In this document: positions 1 to 5,389 of the stretch, piece by piece
Position numbering within the stretch: the stretch's first letter is position 1
How the letters are laid out: the number at the start of each line of letters is the position of its first letter
Assembly (NCBI GenBank): GCA_021781625.1
Contig: JAJXWL010000150.1
Coordinates: 1 to 5,437, forward strand
Reading direction: 5' to 3'
From: a bacterium
GTDB taxonomy: Bacteria > Spirochaetota > Spirochaetia > JABEVK01
DNA: 5,437 bases
Made by a program: the position numbers and the translations under genes
Notes under the pieces: generated by a model
The model's database searches: none
What the model was told of the DNA's origin: nothing
The model's input: only the letters and a program-made list of their open reading frames with translations

Positions 1-345
1 GGAAACTTTGTCGTCTAACGCCTCGGTGTATTCACCGCGTTTCAAGAACACGCCTGTTTTTTTGTCGAGGTCATTTTGCAACCCATCGTAGTTACGCGAC
101 AAAATACCAGGTCCAAGCTCTACTTCAAGCATGTGCCCGGTAAATTCACAGTCCGTACCCACCTTAAGCATGCGGGTGCTTTCGTAAACCTGACCGAAGA
201 CCGTATCACCCGTGACACGGATAACTTCTGCCATCAGCCGGCCGTCTTCTACCGAGACAAAAAAGATTTCATTCTGACCGACGGGGCCGTCTACTTTGAC
301 CGTCAGCAGGTTGGCAATGATGCCCGTAATTTTTCCTTTAACCAT
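1..345 (-). CDS. atpA: V/A-type ATP synthase catalytic subunit A, N-terminal part (truncated by window edge)
   Basis: This is the first 115 codons of the nucleotide-binding A subunit of a V/A-type ATPase, the cytoplasmic V1 subunit that hydrolyses or makes ATP in alternation with subunit B. The frame is open to the left edge, so the Walker A motif lies outside the window. The translation starts MVKGKITGIIANLLTVKVDG and carries the family's N-terminal beta-barrel, including GEVIR-like and GxVYEST stretches. It continues with ELGPGILSRNYDGLQ, the conserved PGxLxxxYDGxQ segment, and then FLKRGEYTEALD. The ATG at 345 overlaps the TAA of the DUF2764 gene by one base (TAATG), which suggests translational coupling; an AAGG lies just upstream. 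Family assignment is secure. Whether the enzyme pumps H+ or Na+ cannot be told from this part. Confidence 0.96.
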   Translation of the reverse strand, partial: MVKGKITGIIANLLTVKVDGPVGQNEIFFVSVEDGRLMAEVIRVTGDTVFGQVYESTRMLKVGTDCEFTGHMLEVELGPGILSRNYDGLQNDLDKKTGVFLKRGEYTEALDDKVS

Positions 346-1220
346 TACCTTTTCCCTTTTCCGACGAAGAGATCGTCCGAGAAGACAATACTCCCCTTAA
401 TTTGATTCACCAATTTTTCGAACAAGCGGTCCCCTTCTTCCGGATTCAAGCCATTCCAGCGTTCCACCATGGCGAGTTTCAAGGCGTAGGAATACACGGC
501 GTAGGTACCGAACGTGTCACTTTCCCAATTTTGGGTCAGCCAATCCCAGCGGATTTCATCAATGTGCTTTTCTATCGCCGAAGGTTCGGCTGGTAAGGCG
601 CCACTGATCGTCTGTTTGTCTCGTTCCATACTATGAAGTTGTTTTTCTCCATAGACATCTACCAATTTGGGCAGATACGGAAGATCTAGCGAAAGACCAA
701 AGTCAACCGCTGAGGATTGTAAAATTCCCATCGCGGCATTACCCGCTTTGATGATGCTTTCATGGAACGGTTGTTTTGTTTTTCGCAAAGCCAAGGCGGT
801 CGTCACATTACGTAAATCTAAGTCAAAGAGGAACCACTCGGCAGATCTGGGGGCGACAATATCTTCTAGCCGGTTGTAAAAGGTCACCAGGATCTCATCC
901 AAACGACTGGGACGCCCGCCAAGCTCACGAAATTCCAACTCTGTTGGTTTTAACGAAGCCGCAGGAACATCATAAGGACCTAAGAGGTCGGCTAATTGCT
1001 CACGAGACCAAACCACCGGTTGACGGTTCGTCGTCGGGTACGCGAATTCTTGTACAGCCACTCCTAAATCTCTGAGCAAAAAAAGCTTTTTAAGTTCGTC
1101 GACTTCCTCTTGAAGGAGCAAATCTTCGCACTGATCCAGAAAGCCCTTCAGGGTGACTGGCGCTTTCGCGTCAAGAAACACCTCATATAAGCTTGATATC
1201 AGATAGTAATGCTGTCTCAC
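345..1220 (-). CDS. DUF2764 family protein of the V-type ATPase operon
   Basis: This 291-residue protein of unknown function sits between subunits E and A. It is recognised as DUF2764 from the N-terminal YYLISSL motif (residues 5-11), its length of just under 300 residues, and its place in the operon; a DUF2764 gene is known at this position in spirochaete, chlamydial and Bacteroidetes V-ATPase operons. It appears soluble and mostly helical, rich in charged and aromatic residues, with no signal peptide or membrane segment. A role in assembly, or as an equivalent of the C subunit that links V1 to V0, is inference from position and size only. The start codon is GTG, 6 nt after the subunit E stop, with a distant GAAGG about 14 nt upstream. 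It lies four codons before the family's first conserved tyrosine. The stop TAA shares one base with the atpA ATG. Confidence 0.9.
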   Translation of the reverse strand: MRQHYYLISSLYEVFLDAKAPVTLKGFLDQCEDLLLQEEVDELKKLFLLRDLGVAVQEFAYPTTNRQPVVWSREQLADLLGPYDVPAASLKPTELEFRELGGRPSRLDEILVTFYNRLEDIVAPRSAEWFLFDLDLRNVTTALALRKTKQPFHESIIKAGNAAMGILQSSAVDFGLSLDLPYLPKLVDVYGEKQLHSMERDKQTISGALPAEPSAIEKHIDEIRWDWLTQNWESDTFGTYAVYSYALKLAMVERWNGLNPEEGDRLFEKLVNQIKGSIVFSDDLFVGKGKR

Positions 1221-1226
1221 AGTAGG

Positions 1227-1841
1227 TTACGCCTTCGGGGTGGGGAAGAGAATTTCCTTGGCCCTTACTTTGAGGAAAGACTGAAAGAACTGTTGAAAGT
1301 CACGGTCGCTGAACGACAAAACAAACGACCCGTCGCGAGGCTCTAGGCGAAAACCACCGTCCATGCGGGTTTCAAACTTCAATTCGACACCCTTACCGAG
1401 CGTTTCAGCCGCTTTGGCTTGAAACAGTTTATCGAAATCAGCTTGCTTTTTTTCGGGGAGCACGAGGGCTACTTCGGGATTCTTCGGATCCCATTTGGCC
1501 AATAAATCTTTCACCAAATCTTTGACAAATGTGACATCATCCACAGCGGCCTTTACACTGGCCGACAGAGCTGATGTTGCCAACAGGTTGGTAATTTCAC
1601 CTTTCAGCGTTGCCACAGCCTGTTCACCGGCCATCTTAATTTCTGCCAATGCTTTCGTTTTCAGCTGTTCAGCTTCATTTTTTGCCGCATTGACAACGGC
1701 AGTTGCTTCTGTCGCCGCTTTTGACCGGAGTGCCTCTGCCTCCTGGTGAGCTTTTTCCAGAATTCCCTTAGCCTCTTGAGACGCCTTCTCGACCCCGTCT
1801 TTATAGAGTCTGTCCGTGAGCTCTTGCAGTTTTCCTTCCAT
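1227..1841 (-). CDS. atpE: V/A-type ATP synthase subunit E (peripheral stalk)
   Basis: Subunit E of the V/A-type ATPase, a peripheral stalk protein that ties the A/B head to the membrane part. The 204-residue product has the two expected parts. The first is a long Ala/Glu/Lys-rich helix, probably coiled coil (about residues 1-90), starting MEGKLQELTDRLYKDGVEK. The second is a C-terminal globular domain with GGFRLEPRDGSFVLSFSDRDF at about 162-182, typical of the short bacterial E subunits. The frame is open three codons further, to a TTG at 1850, but GAGG at 1851-1854 would abut that TTG. It is 9 nt from the ATG at 1841, and the family usually begins ME-K-LQELT, so ATG 1841 is preferred. This is the first gene of the operon in view; the DUF2764 gene follows after 6 nt. 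Confidence 0.94.
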   Translation of the reverse strand: MEGKLQELTDRLYKDGVEKASQEAKGILEKAHQEAEALRSKAATEATAVVNAAKNEAEQLKTKALAEIKMAGEQAVATLKGEITNLLATSALSASVKAAVDDVTFVKDLVKDLLAKWDPKNPEVALVLPEKKQADFDKLFQAKAAETLGKGVELKFETRMDGGFRLEPRDGSFVLSFSDRDFQQFFQSFLKVRAKEILFPTPKA

Positions 1842-1850
1842 ACGCGTCAA

Positions 1851-1854
1851 CCTC
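1851..1854 (-). promoter_or_regulatory. Ribosome binding site that decides the atpE start
   Basis: On the minus strand the bases read AGCGAGG, then nine bases, then ATG. The spacing suits the ATG at 1841. The in-frame TTG at 1850 would touch the site directly and is therefore unlikely to be the start. Confidence 0.6.
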
Positions 1855-2009
1855 GCTTACCTATGTCTAGAGGGATACTAACGTATGAATCTGGATTTGG
1901 AAAGGGTTTCTGACAATAATTCCCCAGGAATTTAGTCATTTAATTAACTGATAATATTTTATCTTTTAACTCAGAATGAGCAATATTCATGACCAATTTT
2001 TAACTCGAT
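1855..2009 (-). other. AT-rich non-coding leader upstream of the V-ATPase operon, with a weak promoter candidate
   Basis: No open frame here looks like a gene. Read on the minus strand, it must hold the promoter of the V-ATPase operon if atpE is its first gene, because the rubredoxin terminator lies directly upstream. The best candidate seen is a -10 TAAAAT (1956-1961), 16 bp from a poor -35 TTGCTC (1978-1983); this would leave a leader of about 110 nt. A second weak choice is TAGTAT nearer the gene. The segment also holds a 9-bp direct repeat TTTTAACTC (1964-1972 and 1998-2006) and a short palindrome GATAATATTTTATC-like core around 1950-1963. None of these is strong enough to name a regulator. 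Confidence 0.35.
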
Positions 2010-2035
2010 AAAAAAAGCCGACCCTGTGGCCGGCT
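2010..2035 (-). terminator. Rho-independent terminator of the rubredoxin transcript
   Basis: On the minus strand AGCCGGCC-ACAG-GGTCGGCT forms an 8-bp stem with a 4-nt loop. Seven Watson-Crick pairs and one G-U pair are followed at once by a run of seven T. Read on the plus strand, the same stem has an A-C mismatch and lacks a T run directly after it, so the terminator acts on the minus strand. It lies 27 bases beyond the rubredoxin stop and separates that unit from the V-ATPase operon. Confidence 0.9.
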
Positions 2036-2062
2036 GAAGGTTTTCCGACTGCTTTGGACCTC

Positions 2063-2227
2063 TTAGTCCTCTACAGGCGAAAAATCGTCCTTAGAAGCCC
2101 CGCACATCGGGCAAACCCAGTCATCCGGGAGGGCTTCGAAGGATGTCCCCGCCTCGATGTCGTTATCAGGATCTCCCACTTCGGGATCGTAAATGTAACC
2201 GCAGACATCGCACACAAATTTTTGCAT
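2063..2227 (-). CDS. rub: Rubredoxin
   Basis: A 54-residue rubredoxin, a small cytoplasmic one-iron electron carrier. In anaerobes it typically feeds electrons to superoxide reductase, rubrerythrin or flavodiiron proteins that remove oxygen species. The four iron ligands are Cys6 and Cys9 ([10 protein letters not shown]) and Cys39 and Cys42 ([13 protein letters not shown]), with the usual spacing and the conserved aromatics Tyr11, Tyr13, Phe30 and Trp37. Length is standard. The ATG at 2227 has a near-perfect AGGAGG six bases upstream, which excludes the longer in-frame start at 2341. The gene follows the DUF2400 gene by 56 nt, has its own promoter candidate, and ends in a strong terminator. 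Its redox partner is not in the window. Identification is secure. Confidence 0.98.
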   Translation of the reverse strand: MQKFVCDVCGYIYDPEVGDPDNDIEAGTSFEALPDDWVCPMCGASKDDFSPVED

Positions 2228-2263
2228 GAGTTTCCTCCTACCTCTCGGCGTAATTATGAAAGA

Positions 2264-2292
2264 AGTATAATGCCAACGCCAGCTCAAGTCCA
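2264..2292 (-). promoter_or_regulatory. Candidate sigma70-type promoter for rubredoxin
   Basis: On the minus strand TGGACT (2287-2292, 4 of 6 matches to TTGACA) and TATACT (2264-2269, 5 of 6 matches to TATAAT) are separated by exactly 17 bp. The -35 box lies next to the end of the upstream DUF2400 gene. The predicted transcript would have a short leader that carries the AGGAGG site. It would let rubredoxin be expressed apart from the upstream genes. Confidence 0.5.
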
Positions 2293-3048
2293 GAATGATG
2301 TTTGTGCTGACATACCTTTTCTTGTCAAAGAAAAGTCCCACTGAAGGGGATCTTCCGGTGAAAGTCCTTGAAAAAAGGTGGTAATCTCCTGGCAGGCCCT
2401 TCGATCAGCCTGACGGCGCAAGGTAACCCCCGCCCCGCGAGCCCAGGCTAAGACATGGGTATCCACAGGGACCAAAAGCTCAGAAGGCTTAAGTTTTGAC
2501 CACCCCCCGGGGTCAATCGCATCCTGGCGAACCATCCAACGAAAAAATAAGTTCAGTCGCTTAAAGGCACTCTTGGTCCGAGGATGTGGAACCAAAATCC
2601 CGAGATCACCATATGGATGAAAAAGGATCGCAAAACTCTCAAGACGTTCCCAGGGGTCCTGAGTATCCTTTAAAGCCGATTCGAGGGAGCCATAACGGCG
2701 TAATACGGCCCCCGTAGCTAACAGCCAGTTTGCTAGTCGAGCGGGTGAAAAAAACCGATAGGTCAAATCGGCTGTTAAGGATTCAGCTTGTGCGGGGGTC
2801 AGAGAACTCAAGCCGTCTGGTAGGGGACGAGGCAAACGCCCCAAAAGTTTTGCGGCAAAGGCTTGGATGGCACTGACGCGTCCTAAGGATAAACAGGCGA
2901 CAAGAAAAGCGCCTACTTCACGGTCTACCTGGGGAAGGTCCCACACCAAAGCGACAGGGTCTGTGGACAACCACTGGGCCTGATGCCACTGACGGCGCAA
3001 GGCCTCTCCCTCAAGGAGAAAAGCTTTAGCCGGATCCACCAAAGACAT
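2284..3048 (-). CDS. TIGR02757 / DUF2400 family protein, possible DNA-glycosylase-like fold
   Basis: A 254-residue protein of the uncharacterised TIGR02757 (DUF2400) family. Signatures in order are [17 protein letters not shown] (residues 42-58), [26 protein letters not shown] (97-122), [14 protein letters not shown] (163-176), [18 protein letters not shown] (191-208) and [15 protein letters not shown] (232-246). It is predicted soluble and helical, with no signal peptide or membrane segment. The VPVDTHV stretch resembles the VDTHI/V motif of endonuclease III-type HhH-GPD glycosylases, where the Asp is catalytic; here this would be Asp196. That link is inference and the substrate is unknown. 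The last eight residues (SAQTSFWT) match nothing I recognise. The ATG at 3048 lies inside the end of the glucosaminidase gene (23-nt overlap), with only a weak GGTGA-type site, so translation is probably coupled. Confidence 0.85.
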   Translation of the reverse strand: MSLVDPAKAFLLEGEALRRQWHQAQWLSTDPVALVWDLPQVDREVGAFLVACLSLGRVSAIQAFAAKLLGRLPRPLPDGLSSLTPAQAESLTADLTYRFFSPARLANWLLATGAVLRRYGSLESALKDTQDPWERLESFAILFHPYGDLGILVPHPRTKSAFKRLNLFFRWMVRQDAIDPGGWSKLKPSELLVPVDTHVLAWARGAGVTLRRQADRRACQEITTFFQGLSPEDPLQWDFSLTRKGMSAQTSFWT

Positions 3049-3703
3049 GCGTCACCGTCACCAAGGGTTCTTTTTCAGCAAAATTCGTCATTCGATTCAA
3101 AATATTATTGAGTTTGTTCCCATATTGGGGGTCAGAGGCCCAAGTTCCCGCTAATTGCCAAATCGTTTGGGCACAAGAGCGTCGAATCCAAATCAGACGC
3201 GGGTTCACCGGGGAATGAACCAACGGGGCATTTCCCCCGTAATACTTCAAATGTTGAATTTGAGCCCGCACGCCTTCGCGAGGCGAGAGGAATGTTAACC
3301 CATGATTTCCCCCATCTAAGGCGCCGATTCCCGCAAAATTATTTTGCGTGGCGAGCACCTGCCCCCCAAAGCGCAGGGCATGGGTTTCTAAGAGCATTTG
3401 CGCAAATGCCACATCCGGGTTTACTCCCTCAGCTTGAGCCTCTTCTTGGTACATTAAAGAAAAGTTCAAAGCCACCGCCAAGCTGATGGAAGGGTTTTCA
3501 TGCACCAGGTAACGGGCACGATCCAAAGGGGTTAAGCTTCCCTTGGCCATTAAAAAAGGGTTGGGGGGAACCGCATTAAGAGGAGAAATCGTACGAACCA
3601 GAGTTTCAGCCCCCAAGCCCCCCGTGACAGCCAAGGCTAAGGCCAGAACGAGGCCGAGCTTTGCTGGAAATCCGAGGCGTTGGACTTTAGACCTTAAGAG
3701 CAA
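3026..3703 (-). CDS. Exported glucosaminidase-like (GH73-type) cell-wall protein
   Basis: A secreted protein with a mannosyl-glycoprotein endo-beta-N-acetylglucosaminidase-like domain, the fold that cuts the glycan strands of peptidoglycan. The domain shows EGVNPDVAFAQMLLETHALRFGG, whose Glu in LLET aligns with the family's catalytic Glu (residue 106 from the TTG start), then NNFAGIGA, REGVRAQIQHLKYY and QLAGTWASDPQYG. The N-terminus is a signal peptide: basic (RSKVQR, K), hydrophobic LGLVLALALAVTGG, and likely cleavage after GLGA before ETL. The start is uncertain. An ATG at 3754 would overlap the STAS gene by 68 nt, has no Shine-Dalgarno site and adds a second hydrophobic stretch. The TTG at 3703 gives a cleaner signal peptide, 225 residues and a 17-nt overlap, with AGGTGG rather far upstream. 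The protein could also be a non-enzymatic wall binder. Confidence 0.85.
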   Translation of the reverse strand: MLLRSKVQRLGFPAKLGLVLALALAVTGGLGAETLVRTISPLNAVPPNPFLMAKGSLTPLDRARYLVHENPSISLAVALNFSLMYQEEAQAEGVNPDVAFAQMLLETHALRFGGQVLATQNNFAGIGALDGGNHGLTFLSPREGVRAQIQHLKYYGGNAPLVHSPVNPRLIWIRRSCAQTIWQLAGTWASDPQYGNKLNNILNRMTNFAEKEPLVTVTHVFGGSG

Positions 3704-4073
3704 AAAAATGATCCACCACCTGCTTATCGCCACGAAAGAAATGGATAAAATCATTCAGTTTTACGAGTTGAAAAACCTCATGAATTTTGGCGTTAACATT
3801 AAGAAAGGCAATATCGCCCCCCTTGCTTCGAATCGCTTTGGCGAGACCAATAAAGATCCCAATGCCCGTGCTGTCAATATACTTTAAGTCAGTCAAGTCA
3901 AAAACCAACTTTTTCATACCGCCGTTGATGAGAGTACCTACGAGCAGGTTAAACTCATCCGAGACTTCCATCACTAAATTTCCCGACAGATGCACTTTAT
4001 AGATAAAACTATTGTTTAGATCGTCTTTGCCCAGTGAGACGGCCGACCGCATCAGTTCGATTTGGGTGATCAT
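3687..4073 (-). CDS. STAS-domain anti-sigma factor antagonist
   Basis: A 128-residue single-domain STAS protein of the SpoIIAA/RsbV type. Such proteins free a sigma factor or other target by binding its anti-sigma kinase when unphosphorylated. The core motif LVFDLTDLKYIDSTGIGIFIG (residues 56-76) contains Asp67-Ser68-Thr69-Gly70; Ser68 corresponds to the phosphorylated serine of RsbV. It is followed by the expected KAIRSKGGDIAFLNVNAKIHEVFQLVKL helix-strand-helix. No kinase or phosphatase partner lies in the window, so the target is unknown. The ATG at 4073 has AGAGG five to six bases upstream and a promoter candidate at 4091-4119. It heads a minus-strand unit with the glucosaminidase, DUF2400 and rubredoxin genes and is divergent from rex. 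The N-terminal 20 residues are longer than in the shortest family members. Family call is firm; pathway is not known. Confidence 0.93.
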   Translation of the reverse strand: MITQIELMRSAVSLGKDDLNNSFIYKVHLSGNLVMEVSDEFNLLVGTLINGGMKKLVFDLTDLKYIDSTGIGIFIGLAKAIRSKGGDIAFLNVNAKIHEVFQLVKLNDFIHFFRGDKQVVDHFFALKV

Positions 4074-4090
4074 TTCGACCTCTTTTTGTC

Positions 4091-4119
4091 AGTTTACATG
4101 GAAGCGACTATTTTGCCAA
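4091..4119 (-). promoter_or_regulatory. Candidate promoter for the STAS-headed unit
   Basis: On the minus strand TTGGCA (4114-4119, 5 of 6) and TAAACT (4091-4096, 4 of 6) are 17 bp apart. The predicted start near 4084 would leave a leader of only about ten bases, just enough to include the AGAGG site, which makes this candidate less certain than the rex promoter. Confidence 0.4.
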
Positions 4120-4141
4120 ATGGCTTTTTAAAGTTTCGCGC

Positions 4142-4170
4142 TTGCCAAAAGAACCTCTTTGGCGTATATT
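4142..4170 (+). promoter_or_regulatory. Sigma70-type promoter of rex
   Basis: TTGCCA (4142-4147, 5 of 6) and TATATT (4165-4170, 5 of 6) are separated by exactly 17 bp. The predicted start is near 4177, giving a leader of about 26 nt that contains the Rex-operator-like palindrome and no clear Shine-Dalgarno site. Confidence 0.75.
4144..4163. repeat. GCCAAA / TTTGGC inverted repeat in the rex promoter spacer
   Basis: GCCAAA (4144-4149) and TTTGGC (4158-4163) form a perfect 6-bp inverted repeat with an 8-nt centre, filling the gap between the -35 and -10 boxes of rex. The 8-mer TTGCCAAA at its left edge (4142-4149) is repeated exactly at 4113-4120, where it overlaps the -35 box of the divergent STAS promoter. 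It may be an operator for an unknown regulator, or chance. Confidence 0.4.
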
Positions 4171-4181
4171 GTTCTAAGTTT

Positions 4182-4199
4182 TTGTGAAAAGTAGCACAA
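4182..4199 (+). promoter_or_regulatory. rex: Rex operator (ROP)-like palindrome, probable autoregulatory site
   Basis: The bases TTGTGAAAAGTAGCACAA have perfect TTGTG/CACAA arms around an 8-nt centre, the same total length as the known Rex consensus TTGTGAAATATTTCACAA. The left half matches over eight bases; the right half differs at two inner positions. The site begins about five bases after the predicted transcription start and ends three bases before the rex ATG, so bound Rex would block transcription of its own operon. Confidence 0.7.
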
Positions 4200-4202
4200 C
4201 AA

Positions 4203-4904
4203 ATGAAGGGAAAGCTAAATAAAGAACTAGTCATACGGTTATTAAAGTACCGTAGAATCTTAACGCAACTCAAGAGCCTTGGCTTTGAAAAGGTGTTTTC
4301 GAACAACCTGGGGGATGCCATTGGTGTAGCCCCTGCCTTGGTCCGTAAGGATTTCTCCTTGCTTGTCCTAGGTGGCAATAAGCGTGGGGGCTATCGGATA
4401 GATTACTTGTCCGAACAACTGAACAAAATTCTCGGAAAAACCCGCGAACAAAGGATTATCATCGTCGGTATGGGGAAAATCGGCTCTGCGGTAGCCCAAT
4501 ATAAAGGGTTTCATCAGGGGGATTTCGAAGTTGCCGCTGGTTTTGATATCGCCCCCGAAAAGGTTTTGCCATCCGTGGGGATTCCCATCTATCCGACGAG
4601 TGAACTTGCTCGTTTTGTTGAGAACGAACACATCGAAGTGGCCATCCTGTCCGTACCCGAGGACGTCGCCACCGAATGCCATAAAATCCTCAAGGATGCC
4701 GGGATTCGGGGAATTTTAAATTTTACACCGATTGAATTGAAAACTACGCAGAACTGTATTATCCATAATATCAACATCGGGGTTGAAATTGAAAATTTGT
4801 TTTTCCAAGTGGTGAAAAACACCCTTCCCCAAGATGTTGAGGCGTCCTTAGCCAGCATCATCGACGAAGACTTTGGGGATGTTGAAGGCGAAGAATCGCC
4901 CTAG
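4203..4904 (+). CDS. rex: Redox-sensing transcriptional repressor Rex
   Basis: Rex is a cytoplasmic dimeric repressor that binds DNA when NADH is low and lets go when NADH rises, controlling fermentation and respiration genes. The N-terminal winged helix (about residues 8-68) shows LLKYRRILTQLKSLGFEKV, the LGDAIGVAPALVRKDFS recognition region and KRGGYRID. The Rossmann domain has IIIVGMGKIGSAVAQYKGF with GxGxxG at 89-94, GFDIAPEKV with the acidic Asp115 expected to bind the adenosine ribose, VAILSVPEDVA, and GILNFTPIEL at 170-179. The GVEIENLFFQVV helix corresponds to the domain-swapped C-terminal helix. The 233 residues exceed the usual roughly 205-215 because of an acidic tail after about residue 207. 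The wing reads LLVLGGNKRGGY rather than the common FGEFGKRGVGY. The ATG at 4203 has no good Shine-Dalgarno site, but it matches the family N-terminus. The SHOCT-like gene follows after 8 nt. Confidence 0.96.
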   Translation: MKGKLNKELVIRLLKYRRILTQLKSLGFEKVFSNNLGDAIGVAPALVRKDFSLLVLGGNKRGGYRIDYLSEQLNKILGKTREQRIIIVGMGKIGSAVAQYKGFHQGDFEVAAGFDIAPEKVLPSVGIPIYPTSELARFVENEHIEVAILSVPEDVATECHKILKDAGIRGILNFTPIELKTTQNCIIHNINIGVEIENLFFQVVKNTLPQDVEASLASIIDEDFGDVEGEESP

Positions 4905-4912
4905 GAGGTTCT

Positions 4913-5389
4913 ATGGACTCGGACCAAACGCTAAAAATCCTTAAAATGGTTCAAGAGGGTTTTCTTACCCCAGAACAAGGTCAACGCCTCATTCAAGAAT
5001 TAGCGCAGTCGGAACAACAAAAACAGGAACCTCCTAAGTCGGAACCTGTTCCCGATGTTTTTCAGGTCTTCAATGAAGTCGGAAACAGCCTTCGCGACGG
5101 ATTCGGAAAACTCTTTCAGCAAGCGGAACAAACTTTTCGAAGCACCCCACCACAAAACATCGTCATTAAGGTGAAAGACAACCTGGGTAACGAGCGCAAC
5201 CGCATCACCATCCCGTATCAAGTCTTTCAAACGTTGAAACCCTTGATGAGTTTGCGAGGTCCTGCCCTCCCCGGTTTACCCCTGGATTTTCAAGCCCTGT
5301 TCTCAATGCTTGAATCTGGCCAAACTGGGAAAATTTTTGAATATCAGCGCCCAGACTCTGAAGAAATCTTTGAAGTGTGGCTGGAATAA
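4913..5389 (+). CDS. Small SHOCT-like-domain protein (YvlB/LiaX N-terminal-like), function unknown
   Basis: A 158-residue soluble protein with no signal peptide or membrane segment. Residues 6-31 (TLKILKMVQEGFLTPEQGQRLIQEL) match the short helical SHOCT-like domain found at the N-terminus of YvlB/LiaX-type proteins. A Gln/Pro/Glu-rich linker (about 32-47) and an amphipathic helix (about 48-75) follow. A C-terminal part then has IVIKVKDNLGNERNRITIPYQVF (83-105) and ESGQTGKIFEYQRPDSEEIFEVWLE (134-158), resembling the end segments that often accompany this domain. The DUF4097 beta-rich part of YvlB/LiaX is missing. It starts at ATG 4913, four bases after a perfect AGGAGG that overlaps the rex TAG stop, so it is co-transcribed with rex and probably well translated. 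Its function is unknown; partnership with Rex or a role in an envelope stress response is speculation. Confidence 0.75.
   Translation: MDSDQTLKILKMVQEGFLTPEQGQRLIQELAQSEQQKQEPPKSEPVPDVFQVFNEVGNSLRDGFGKLFQQAEQTFRSTPPQNIVIKVKDNLGNERNRITIPYQVFQTLKPLMSLRGPALPGLPLDFQALFSMLESGQTGKIFEYQRPDSEEIFEVWLE

Noticed and set aside
76..405. Plus-strand open frame of 109 codons
   Set aside because: It lies antisense to atpA, which has clear family motifs; its product resembles nothing and is a shadow frame.
1495..1749. Plus-strand Ala/Ser-rich frame opposite subunit E
   Set aside because: Its composition is what is expected from reading the Ala/Glu/Lys-rich coiled-coil gene on the other strand.
2010..2045. 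Plus-strand terminator from the same stem-loop
   Set aside because: On the plus strand the stem has an A-C mismatch and the short T run comes late, and no plus-strand gene ends there.
2228..2341. Longer N-terminus for rubredoxin starting at 2341
   Set aside because: It would overlap the DUF2400 gene, add 38 residues unlike any rubredoxin, and ignore the AGGAGG before the ATG at 2227.
3543..3887. Plus-strand open frame of 114 codons antisense to the glucosaminidase and STAS genes
   Set aside because: Both minus-strand genes have strong motifs and coherent starts, while this frame's product resembles no protein family.
4094..4378. Minus-strand open frame of 94 codons across the rex promoter and gene start
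   Set aside because: It is antisense to rex and to the divergent promoter region, has no recognisable domain, and is best explained as a shadow.
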